Shown one piece after another: positions 13,259 through 25,200 of a stretch of 64,000 bases of DNA. Every line of letters starts with the position of its first letter. Position 1 is the first letter of the stretch. Origin of the DNA: Rhinopomastus cyanomelas. Taxonomy: Eukaryota > Chordata > Aves > Bucerotiformes > Rhinopomastidae. The position numbers and the translations under genes are program-made. The stretch spans positions 703,431 through 767,430 of the forward strand of contig VXBP01004084.1 of NCBI GenBank assembly GCA_013400115.1, given 5' to 3'. Under the pieces are notes generated by a model. It was not told the DNA's origin, did no database searches, and was given only the letters and a program-made list of their open reading frames with translations.

Positions 13259-16200
13259 CTGTTAACAAAACACCCTGTTATTAGCTGGGAGAGGAACATG
13301 AGTTCGCCTGAGACACCACTGTTTGTTTTCTTTCGGTACGGCCGCAAGGAGCCAGGCAGAGCCCTGTCAGAAAGAGAGGCAACCCAGGCTGTTTAGAGCG
13401 GGTGGGAGTGCCCTCGATTCCTCAAAAGGCTCAGGGCTTCCCTACATCTCCCCCAGCTGATCCTTAACAACCACCTTTTCAAGTGACTTAGAACATTTGC
13501 CGCAGTTTGCTCCTGAAGCCAGGCCCTGACTGAACGCAGTGCTGCCACGTCTGTGCTACTCTCAGGTCTCAGACAGTCGAAAAGTCACTCTGGCAACCAC
13601 ACAAGCTTCCATCCCACCTTGGACTGTGGTGCAGACAACTGTGCAGATTGTCAGAGACTATTTACAGCTTGACCTCAAGGCAAGCAGAGTTCTTCCAGTT
13701 AGTTCACTGAGTTTGGGTGAGGTTCTCTGAAACTGATGGGTGTGAGTGAATGTGGCAGATATGGCAGAGGCAACAGAGTTCAGCTCTGTCAGCTGAGCCA
13801 GGCTGGAAGTTTCCCACTCCTGTCTAAATAAAGCAGATTCACGTCTATGGGAGATGCTGAAGGTTCAAAATAATTATGCAGTATTTTCCTACCAGTCCCA
13901 CGGGCATAACGGCCAATAAAAGTGACCCCAGGCAGTGCCCGTGCCTTTTTAACAAGAAACGCCGCCACCTTTTTACAGTCTAATCTGGTCTCTTGACTTT
14001 CTACAGCATTTAAGTGGAATTTCAGGCCATGTTTCTGATGCCACAGGAATGCTGATGGAATGCTTTCACTAGCTCACAGCACTGCCTGGTGACTCAAGTT
14101 CCTTTTAGACTTGTATGTTCTTTTGAGGGGTTTCCCCCCCCAGATAAATGCAGCGTTTTAAAGCAGATCCAGCTCTGGGGCTGGGCTCTTCGGTGCTGCC
14201 TACACACCTCTACTCTTGAGCTCGAGACAGGGTGAGGCAATATAAACTCATCCAGAAAAAAAAGGGATCTGGGATTGGCATAAACACACATTTCTGCTTG
14301 CAAAATCCCACCTAATGTATTTAAGGGGGTGTTTAAAATGTGCTTTATCATCCACTTACGATACGTTGGCAAAAGGATTGACTGCCTCACCTGAGGGCAC
14401 AGACGATGTGGGTCAAAACGGACACAGTCGGGGCTGCTGATAGAAGTCTGATTGCACAGACTATACAGCGGTTAATGGTTGGGCTTGGTGATCTTAAAGG
14501 TCCTTTCCATCCTAAACAACTCCATGACTCTATGGAACTGGCCTTCTTTCATCTCAGCAGCATGAGCACTGCCACCCTGCGAACTGTCACAAGTGAGCCA
14601 CTACCAGCCAGTTTGTCAGTGAACTACCACCGCAGAAGCAGCGGTTTTGCTGTCTCACAAGCAGGTCTGGTCGAGGGCAGCAGTGTCTCTTGGTTCCGCA
14701 CTGAGCACAGATTACCTCGCACAGCTTGGCTGTACAGTTCTCAGTAGTCGCGTGTCCGTGGCTAAAGGCACGCAGAGGTGCATGGAGCTCTTCTCTATTC
14801 TGCTCTCTACAGCAAAGGTTGTGGTAAAGCTGCTCGTGTGGACAAACCCCCTGGATTTGCAGTGCAACACACAGTTTGGCAGCTGCCTTAAAATTAGGAT
14901 GGAACCAGATGGAAGTCAGTACTTAATACAGAGCAAGTTACCTCGAGCTAGGTGCCTTGAGCGAGATTTAGGGGATACAAGAAAGAAAGGGAAATGAAGC
15001 TGTGGGGCAAGATGGGGTTGAAAAGTCCCCACCCAGCACTGGTGCTCACTCCCCTCAGGGCGTATGTATTTTATGGTCCGAGGAGTGTGACACAGCCAAA
15101 ACCGCCAAACCAACCATCACAGCAGCAGCAGCTGGTCTGCAGGACTCACACAGAACCTGGGCCAGCAGCAGGAGCAAGCCCACGCAGAGGCCTGGACTGT
15201 GAGGTTGTTGGTGTTCAAGTGAGGCTGCTTTCAGCAGCAGCTGCAGCGTGGGCTTGAATCACATGGAACTAAGAACTAGAAGAGGGAGATGAGTTTCACT
15301 AGCGAAAAGAGAGTAAGCTCTTCACTGATTTAGCTAATCTAGGGTAAAAATTTACAGGAGTCACAGAACTCTTCAACAGTCAGCAACAAAACGCAATGAG
15401 CAACGTAACTTCTCCTGGCTTGCTAGCAGTGACAACTGCTTGCCATCTTGTGTCTACCAGAACATTACATCCTGCTGATTAAGAAAATACCTTTCTTCTT
15501 GCAAAGGCCCACAGACCCAGACCCTGCAACTCATCAGGAGGCTTTGGGGGAACCCAGGAACACAGCCATGCCCTTACTTGAAGCCTTTTTTTGTCCAGTG
15601 CCACAGAGAATGCCATTGTTCTCAGGTGAGTCAGCTCCTCTGTTAACTTTTAATTTTGGAAGACATAACTATGTGTTTTTATGGTCCAGAAGAGAAAAAA
15701 GAATCCTTAGCAGGGAGAAAAAGACTTTCAGGCTCCTCGTCCATCTGTACAGAGACTGAATTTAAAAGGTTAACACCAGTACAGGAAACACTGTGACATC
15801 TCAGAACATGTGTGAGTTGGTCTAGGTGGTCCTGCTGTGGCAGGGGGCTTGGACCGGACGATCTTTTGAGGTCCCTTCAATTCCTAATGATTCTGTGATT
15901 CCATGATTCTATGTCAAAGTGCTTGGTGAACAACGACTGGGTAAAACCGCTGCGCACACAGTGGGAGGGAACAGACAATGTCACTTCTCAGGAACAGTCC
16001 TAGAGTGTTAAAATGCAGCGGTTGCCGCAGTAGTGTTTACATTTATGTGCGGGCAGAGCAGACTGCAACAGCCTCCTGGTTGTGTCCCAGCCTTTAGATG
16101 AAACACTACAGTTTCTACAAAAAGGGCCTTGAATATTTGAGTAAGCTTTTAGTTTAGTGTCTGTCAAAGGGGGTTTGCAAGAGACACTCCTTTTATCTTC

Positions 16201-19200
16201 TGGAGAGATTACAGCAGCAACAGCGAGAGCTTTGCCGCACGGTCCTGCATTAAGCTCAGCTGACACGGGAAAGGCAGGAGAAGGCAGCGATACTTTAGAT
16301 CACAGACCTTTGGCTGAAGCAAGCATGAACATTTCTATCCTGTAGGGTTTCCTCAGCAAAGGCAGTAGATCAGCTTGACTTTTGTGGGCTGAGACCATGG
16401 TGTTCATCTCCTGATAGCTGACAAAATATCTCTTGCCAAGCTGAAATGTCTTTAAAGGCAAAGAGAGGAAGAGCAGCGCCCAAAGTCCTCCAAATCTCTC
16501 TGCAAAAAGTGACAGCGCCGCTTGGGGAACGCAGTCACACTCAGAAATCAGCACCCTCGGCCATTCCTTCTGTCAGTTGCAACATTGGACTCGTAGTTAA
16601 GAAACTTTCTGATCACATCATTTACAACCACATTGATTTAAACATAAAAAATAATGAAATATAAATGTGAAGAAAAGTTTACGCACTTGTTTTACCTGTA
16701 TGAGTCCTGGTGTGAGTCTTCAGGTGGTCAGATCTGGAGAACTTTCTCTGACAGGTTTTACACTGGAAGGGCTTTACACCTGAAAAGAGAAATCAGCAAC
16801 AAACAGGAAAACCCTTCTGTTATATCCAAACACCTTCTGAAAGTGAGTAACATCAGCTACTTCCGCATCTTCAAAAGCCTGGGGTTTTGGCACTAGCTGC
16901 TGTCACCACTGTGTCTGCGCATCACAGTCAGTCGCTCATCAGACCCACCCCTCCGTAACCTCCTCTTCCAACATCTGGGTCTGGGGCGTCCAAAAAGCAC
17001 CATCAGAAACACCCACACACACACACACACACTGCTGCAGATGTTAATTCTGATCCTGTGGCCTGGCACTGCTGACGCCATGTGTGGGTGGAGATGACAA
17101 AAGAAGGACAGAAGATCAGAGGTAGACTTTTATATATTCACAAGTGGCCTAACTACCTTACACCTCTACTACTCACTTTACACACTACACGTAAGTCCTG
17201 GGGACCACCTAACACAGGTATGTTCTAATGTATTGCTAGAAGTGTGTCCCAACAGAGGACTGTCACCACCAGCTTTCAGAGACACCACTTTCCCACTGTT
17301 TAATTGCATCTTGAGCAACAACAGTAGGAGTCAGAAGCCCATCACGGAGCAGTGCGTAGCCATTCCCTGGGAGACAGGAGACCCAAATGCAATTTCTTGC
17401 TGTGACTCAGAGGAGAACTCTGAAGCCCTTTCTCATGTTCCAGTCCAAGTGCCTTCATGGTTCCAGTCCCAGCCAGGAGGCTGATGTCAGCACTGTCTCC
17501 ACTCTCAGACTTTGAGAAGGGCAGCTGTGTCCCCTGTCAGTCTGATCTAGACCTTCAAGAACTCCTGAAATGGGCTGTCTTGACCTTTCCAGAAAAGGGC
17601 GTGTGCAGAAAAAACCAGCTTGCTGAATTTGGACTGAGATCACAAGGACTTTTGGCTGTCTTAGAACATTTCACCCAGTAAATGATTCGTGAAGAAAGAG
17701 ATACAGGTCCAGCTAGGACACGGAACCATCTGTGACTGCTGCTGCTGCCTTCTCTGCTGCGTCTGAACTGCTACCCATTTTCCAGGCTATTTCTGCAGTC
17801 CAACCAGTCAGATCTTTGATGTTTCATCCCTTGGTGCTCCTTTAGTTGGCAGAACTCAGAAAAGGCTCAAACCTAAGTTGAAGCTGTCGGCTGAACTACG
17901 GTCTTAAGCAATAATAGCTGCTGTGGCTTCTCCTTCTCCACTTCTGCTTTGCTCATACCAGTGCAGAGGGATCCCAGCAGCCGTTCAGGTGATGCTCACG
18001 CGCAGTCACCTAGAGCTGACTTCAGGAATACAGCACCATGAGTGCTGCGTATGAGCACGGATACCCTCAGAAAAGTACAACCGTACCGCTAGTGCGCAAA
18101 GAGGAACCGCGGTTGTGCAGTGCTGTCACAAACCTGTGTGTCGTCTTTGGTGCCGCTTGAGTTGGTCTGAACGAGAAAATCTTCGTTCACAGTCCTTAAA
18201 GTCACACTGGTAAGGCTTTTCACCTGTGAAGGACAAACAGTCCATGAGGAATTGTGGCTGCGCGAGGGGACACATCAGCTAGAATCAGAAGACGAAGCGT
18301 ATGGCGCTACAAGACTCAGACTTCAAGTCCAGTGGTGCCCCAGGGCTCATTTGCTGTAAACCCGTCCGAGTGTGTGGAACCAGTGGGGAAGGGTTGGCAC
18401 TGATCTGCCAAAGAGTCTCCTTCACTGGAGACATTTGAGACCCGCCTGGGTGTGTTCCTGTGTGACTTAGTCTGGGTGGTCCTGCTGTGGTGGGGGTACT
18501 GGATTAGATGATCTTTTGAGGTCCCTTCTAATCCCTAATGATTCTGTGAGCACTGCCACTGAAACTCCTCAGTCTAGAAATGCAGCAACAAAAAAATTCA
18601 GGTTGCACGAAATCTTGTGACTCTGTTTTCTGCTGGAAAACAGGAGAAATTGCTTGGTTCCCATTTCTCGCATGAGTGCATGTTCCTCTCTATTAAGTCA
18701 CTTCCTCCTGCTTCTGTAACACGTGCTTAGTACAAGGGAAACCTGCAGTTTGCTCTGTACTGGATTTAAAGGCCCTGCCTGTGCTGAGGGAGTTGGAACT
18801 GGATGATGGTTCCTTCCAGCCCTGAGTGATTCTGATTCCATGGCTTGTCCAGTGAGGTGAGCCTGCTCTGGCAGGGGGATTGGACTAGATGATCTTTCGG
18901 GGTCCCTTCCAATCCCTGATGATTCTATGATTCTATGTTGTTGGCAATTTCAACCACACTAGATGAATTAAAAGAAACCAAAAGAAATTCAAAGAAAAAG
19001 ACATAGAAAAAATATTCTCCCCCAAAATACAAACTTTTCTGTCATAAAGCACTAGGATTCCTCACAAGGGTCACAGCTCTGCGGGTCAGCCTAGGAAGGG
19101 CTGCCAAGGCTCGTGGAGTCATGAACTGTTCCTCCACTTGCCAGGCAGGTCAGCAGAGAGCCTCAGAGGTGGGTTTTTAGTGGGATGAAAAGTGGGAGCC

Positions 19201-22200
19201 TCAAATGTAAAAAAGAAAAGCAGTGATCAAGTAGCTGGAGGGAAGAGGGAAATGCTGCTGGTGTGCAGCATTCCAGAGCTTGGCCAGCCAAAACACCCCA
19301 AATCCTAATCCTGTTATGAGAAGACCTACATGATCTTCTGGATCTGAGTCACATCTAGCCAAAGGCCCCTTTGCACAACCCCAGAACCCAGAAAAAACCT
19401 CAGATGTGTTGACATTTACATCTACACCGTCTGGTTCCAGCTCCACAGCCCTGTGCAGAGGGCTCAGCACAAGAAGTCATGAAACCCCTCTCACTGGAGA
19501 GCTAGGAGGATCTTGGAGTTTGTCTGGAAGCTCCACACGAGACCAGCCAGGACCTGCTTTTTCTGCACTGGAAAGCTGCGATGTAGAGCAAAGTCCCAGC
19601 TGAATGACAGTGAAGTGATCCTGCTGTGGCAGGGGGACTGGACTAGATGATCTTTTGGGGTCCCTTCCAATTCCTGATGATTCTATGACTTACAGAAAGG
19701 CATCAGCTGAAGAGGGGAGCGGGGTTAACTTCTCTGGGTGCATTTTTAAACTTGCATCACCTTCCTAAATCTTCGCTGCTAGTCTCTGCAGTTCTGATTT
19801 GGTTAGAATGAGGAAATGTATCCTGAGAAAGCAGAACGCAGCAGCAGCATCCTGGTCTGGATTATACTGGGCAAGCAGCACACCAAGAAGAGCTTTCCAC
19901 GCGCGTACCAGCGCGGCTGGGATCGGAGCTTCGCCGCAAGAACAAGGCACCTTCCCGTGGCCATCACCCAGCGGAATTTAGACTCTTAGGCTGAGGTGTG
20001 GAAAATTTTCCTGTCTGCTCTGTTGAATTTCTTAGCATAAGGGATTAAAGCTGCCACAGGTGCTTGAGGCAGTTGTGTACTCTTTGACACTGCAAGGACT
20101 CCCTGGGGGGTGCCGGCTTTTCAGAGACCACTTCCTTCCTGTGCCGGGTTAGGAAAATAGATTCTGGGTGTCACCTTTCCTTTCCTAGTCTTTTCCCAAA
20201 AAATCATATCTTAGGAGGGAGAAAGAAACCACTCAGCCCAGATAGCACTGAACTGCTGTTTAGATCTAGCTGCACTTCTCCTTAATGTGAGCTATCTGAG
20301 AAGACAGAGCCTCTGTCTCCTCACAGGCACTGTGAAGGTGCGTGAGAGACCCACGTGGCGGGTGGCTCAGGAAGGAGCTTGGTGCTCAGTTGAGAGTGGG
20401 GGCTAAGGACGTTTCTCAGGTGCCCTGCATGCTGCTGAAAGACGGCTTGGGGGCAAGCCTTCCACTTTTCCTTCTGCTTCCTTCCCTGGAGTCCCAGCTG
20501 GGACAGGGCGGCCCTGGGGTGGATGGCTCCTGGCCACTGGTGGCCCAGGCCATGACCAGCCCAGGGCCCGCTCAGCCACAGCCCAGCTGGAACACAGCAC
20601 CAACTGCAGCAGCGGGGAGAGGATGGTTGCGGCATCCTCTGCCTTGCTGGCAAACCGAGGTGTGCCGAGCTGAGCCGTGCCAACAGAAAGCCCAGCCCCA
20701 ACCTGCACCACGAGGAAAACATTGATGCTGATTCCTCCCTGCATCGAGTGAGAAAATGGAGCTGTTACAAGCCCAGAGACGTCAGAGGATGAGATAACTT
20801 TAAAGAGTCATCTCAAAGCCAAGAGGAGGAGGAGGAAGTGCTGGATGTGGCCATGCAGCCGTCACCATTTGGACTGATTAAACAGCAGGAGGAGAAACTG
20901 TTTGCCACTTTGCCACTGAGAAAGAATTGGGATGTTTTGAGTAAGAGGGAGAATGGAGTTGAAAGGACTTGTAACTCCTACATCTTTGGCAGACTGCTGG
21001 GAAAAGTGGGGGAAGCTGAGATGGCGAGGGGTGGTCCTTCCCCTTGTGCCATTAGATGTGTGCATGTCCTCAGCTTCAGGCACCCCAGCGGGGAGACAAG
21101 CGCTGCTTGCGTCCTTCTCTGCTCATTTTCCCCAGAAATGTATGTAATCGCATTGTGACAGAGGCTTTAGTTTGTGCTTCTGCTTGCTTGGGCTTTTTCT
21201 TCTTTCTGCACGTAGTCATAGACTGAATAAACCCTTTTTGTCTCCCTAAGCTGCCCCACTGCCTGGTAAATTCTATCTGAGACCCCACCTCGAGTCCTGG
21301 CTGCCTTTCTTTCTATTTTTATTTGGTTTGAACCCATGACACTTCCAAGGAATTCAGCCCTTTTGGCAGATTTAGGAGGGGAATGTCAGCGGAGCAGAAG
21401 GCAGTGACAGGACGATTGTCTGCTAATTGCAATATAAACGCAGACGATGGTTAGGGAGATGTTTCAATAAAGCAGTATAGCAGGGCTGGCAGCACCCCTT
21501 ATTAAAGTATTTCACCCAATATCTTTGAAATATCAATCTTGATTAAATTGAGGGCAGACTCGACCACCGGAATGAATCGGAGTTGCTTACGCAGAGACGT
21601 GGTGACACTGCACAGAAAACGAAAAGCAAACACATGAAAAAGAGGCCAAATATTTGGACAGAAATCCTCATTTCCTTCTCCATCTTCCACATCAGCTAGT
21701 GCCAGGCAAACTGCCCCTCACAGCCAGCTCTCACGTACCTGTTAACTCCAGTATGTTTCACCAGAACCGGACAGAAATGCCCCAGATTGTAAGAAGTCTG
21801 CTAGTACCTCATTAAATCAGCAGCACAAGAGGGTTAGCGTAGTGTCTAGTTTCTCCAGGTCTTTGAAAGCCTCTCCACTAAAAGGCTAAATTCTCTTCAG
21901 GTAAGAAAAGTACCCGATGGCACTGTGACCTCCTTATGCGACTGCATACAATTCCAAACCAAGACGAAGCTTCACCAGTCGTTCCACCTGTGGCTCGGAG
22001 GCCTCTGACAGAACTTACGTTTCATTAGCAGAAGGGGTAAGCTTGGGGCATTATGAAGTAGTCAAGATGGGAGAGGACAGAGGGACTAACAGTTCTTTAA
22101 TGTTTAGGAAAATATTTAGAGAAAATACGGCTCAGGAACAGAAGAACAAAAAGGAATCAGCTTCTGCACAAGTATCACAATAAATACAGCAGCTGCACAA

Positions 22201-25200
22201 AATATTCCTAATCATTGCATTCAACAAAGGAGAGCAGCAAGAGCAACAGCCCTCTGCTAACCAGAGAACGTGAGGAGAGGTTTGAAACCAGAGACTCCAA
22301 GTCGGAATGAGAATCTGAAGGCTGGTCTACCCTTCCTTTGTCAATTTATCCTCTTTTTCTTGTACCCCCATTTAATTACGTGAGCACAACCCCATAATCA
22401 CTACTTCACCTCGCTAACAGAACATTTTTCTACTCAAGACAGTTTGCTTTAGCAAAACTAGGTGAAACATGGGATCTATCTAGCAGGAAGCCTTTCTAGA
22501 TAGCAGTTCCTGTCATGCTCAGACACGAGATGCTGCGACTGGTTTGAAACTGATCTTGCCTTTTAAAATGTGTAAGCATTCATGTTTTGTGCCACAGAAA
22601 TGAAACCCTAAGAGCAGTCCACGCTGGGTGGGGCCAAAGGTCCATCCAGCCCAGCAGCGTCCCACCACAGCTCACCAAAGGTACCTGCAGGAGAGCAGAA
22701 GACAGGCAGAAGGCTGCAGGACCTTCCCACAACAATCTCCTGGCACCCAATTCAGGAGTGGGCAACATTTGAGCCAAAGGTGGCTTTTCTACAGGACACT
22801 CGTTAATGGAGTTTCCTTCCATTCCCTGGTCCAGTTGTCTCTTAAACCATCGTGAGCTTTCAGCATCCACAGTGTTCTGCAGAACAAGTTTGTGGCTTAA
22901 GTGTGAATGTCAGGATTCAAAGCAGCAGCAGCAGCAAACGAGCTACTACGTAACCCCCACACTGAGAGTAGAGTTCCCTGCCGCACACAGCACAACCTTC
23001 TCACTTACAGGTTCTTCATCGTACAAACCCACAGCTGCAGGTGAGTGTGTTTGGGCTGAGGAGCATCTCTTACCCATCTCTTCTTGGGTAAAAGTGCTCA
23101 GCTTGCTGTGAGAATAAACTCATTTTTCCCAATCTATGGCTCTGAACCCAAAGAGTCTCTGGTAAGAAGGCTGAAGTTCCAACCAGAAATGAAAGTTATG
23201 GAGGTCCAGACGCCAATTTGTTTCTGCAAAGAAGGCTCTGCCATCTGCCACGGCACGACAACTCGCTGCTGTGAAGTTCTACCTAATTTTGCATTTCCTT
23301 TCAGAGGCCCAGCTGCTGTAGCTAAACACTCCGAGATAAGAAAAAGCTGTCTTGGCTATCTGAGTTTCAATGCAGGCATTGTTAGCCAGGGAGAAGCTGT
23401 CTTGGAGGGTACAAAACATCAACATATTTTCAAGCAAGACTACATGGAAACATTGGTAAAACTGGCTACAGGATCAAAAGCTGTGTTTCAGGGCCCTGCT
23501 GGGTTTTGCGATACTGCACCAGCAAAGAACGGAAGAGCTGATGGGCCAGTCCTCTCTAGGTCACTCTGCAAAGATACCGCCTGCTGCTCTTGTATCGGAC
23601 ATATCTAAGAGTTTCCTTTTCAAATTTTGGGCTCATCATTTTTAAAATGGACCTAGAGCTACACTAAGAGAGGTGGGAGGGCTTCAAACCCATGGGTGAA
23701 CCCAGGACCACCACACAGGAGGGCTAGTCAAATGTAACGATGGCTGTGAGGAGGCATCACAAACCCGACCAAGTAAGGAGTGAGAATACTGGCTGTTACG
23801 TTTGCCAGCTCCTTCCAGTCTAATATTCTAACTCCACCAAGTCTGTACCTAGCAGAGAGCTCTAGAATGGGATCTTGGAGTTCATCAGGTTGCAAATGGA
23901 TAATCAGAGAGCGCAAGAGACAGCCACATAATCATCCAGATAAACCAACGTCCTCACTCGAGTCACACTGCAGCCCTAGCGTGTAAAACCAAACAAGGTG
24001 CAGAAGAGTGAGGACTGTGGCTGCCACAGCTGCACATCATCTTCACAGTGATGATTGGCCTGTCCTTGGAGAAAACTGTTTTCCAAGTTTTCCCTGGACT
24101 GTATAGAGACACAAAGTTGATTCAGAGGAAGGCATGAAGTTACAAAGGAGACTGGAAATGGATTTGCCTCAAAAAAGTACTTTCAACTGCCTTTCAACTC
24201 CTGAAGAGCACAGTACTGAAAGAGACCATTGTGGCCACCAAGCACAGGCTCTCCATCACACCACACAGCCAGGACACGATGGTAGCTTAGAAGTGTTTGT
24301 GAAAGATCCACTTCAGATGCTCCACCAACAACTCCCAAGAACTAGAGCCAACAGACAGCAGGAGACAAGAGATGAAGGACATCACACCTTAAGCCTGTAA
24401 AGCAGCTGTGAATTGGGTCAGTAACATGTCCAGAGAAGGATCACAGGATCGGTGAAGCTGGAAGGGGCCTCAAGAGACCATCAAGCCCAACCACAGGGAA
24501 TGGCTAGTACCCAGCAACCGTGTGAGGAGAAAGCTCTGCCAGCTTGCTAAAGGGAACAATCCCTTCTGATCCTAAAGCCCAGTGCAGCAGCCAGGCAGGT
24601 TACCCAAGCAGTTCCCACTTTCCATCGTGCTACAGCAACAACCAACCTCCAAAGCTTCCATGGTCTTACCGATGGCAACTCCTGTATCATCAAAAGCATG
24701 TTTTGGCAATCATGTTGGCAACCTGCAAAGGTCTGATTAATAGATAAACTTTGTTGTCAATATGTCAAAACACTAGGGAAAAAAGAGCTGTCTGAGGGAG
24801 AAAAGTATGTTCTTCTGCCCTGCTTCCACTCTTGTGTGAACCAAAGGAAAGGGCACGTGTGACCTCAAAGACAGCAGGAAAAGTCTCTTCAGGGATGCCA
24901 GGCAGCCACCGTGCTGTCCCAAACAGCTCCTGCACCTTTGGTGGCTCTGCGTGCCCTAGAATGTACATGGTACGCTGGAAGCCTTCTCCAGCAAAGGAGA
25001 AAAAAAAGACATCAGCTGAAGTCCTTGTGATGCATCCAGAAACAATATTGCAGAAGCCAAGCAACTAAGTGGAATAAAATACTAGACCAGAACAAACAAA
25101 TTATGACAAAACCAAAGTAAATCACTTCAGCAATGAAAGAAATGGTGATTATGAGAAAAATTCAGAACTGTTCGAGCACATTCAAGAAAAATACCACAGT

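Larger units (their letters stand above)
13259..16686 (-). other. WT1: WT1 intron 9 (3428 bp)
   Basis: Starts at the +KTS donor. The first about 60 bases (16627-16686) look very like the human intron, with AAACTTTTCTTCACATTTAT just after the donor. Two antisense CR1 tails lie at 14472-14535 and 15811-15913. Otherwise unremarkable. Confidence 0.9.

Noticed and set aside
20342..20725. 127-codon plus-strand ORF
   Set aside because: Falls inside the solo LTR and is matched by open frames on the other strand; not a separate gene.
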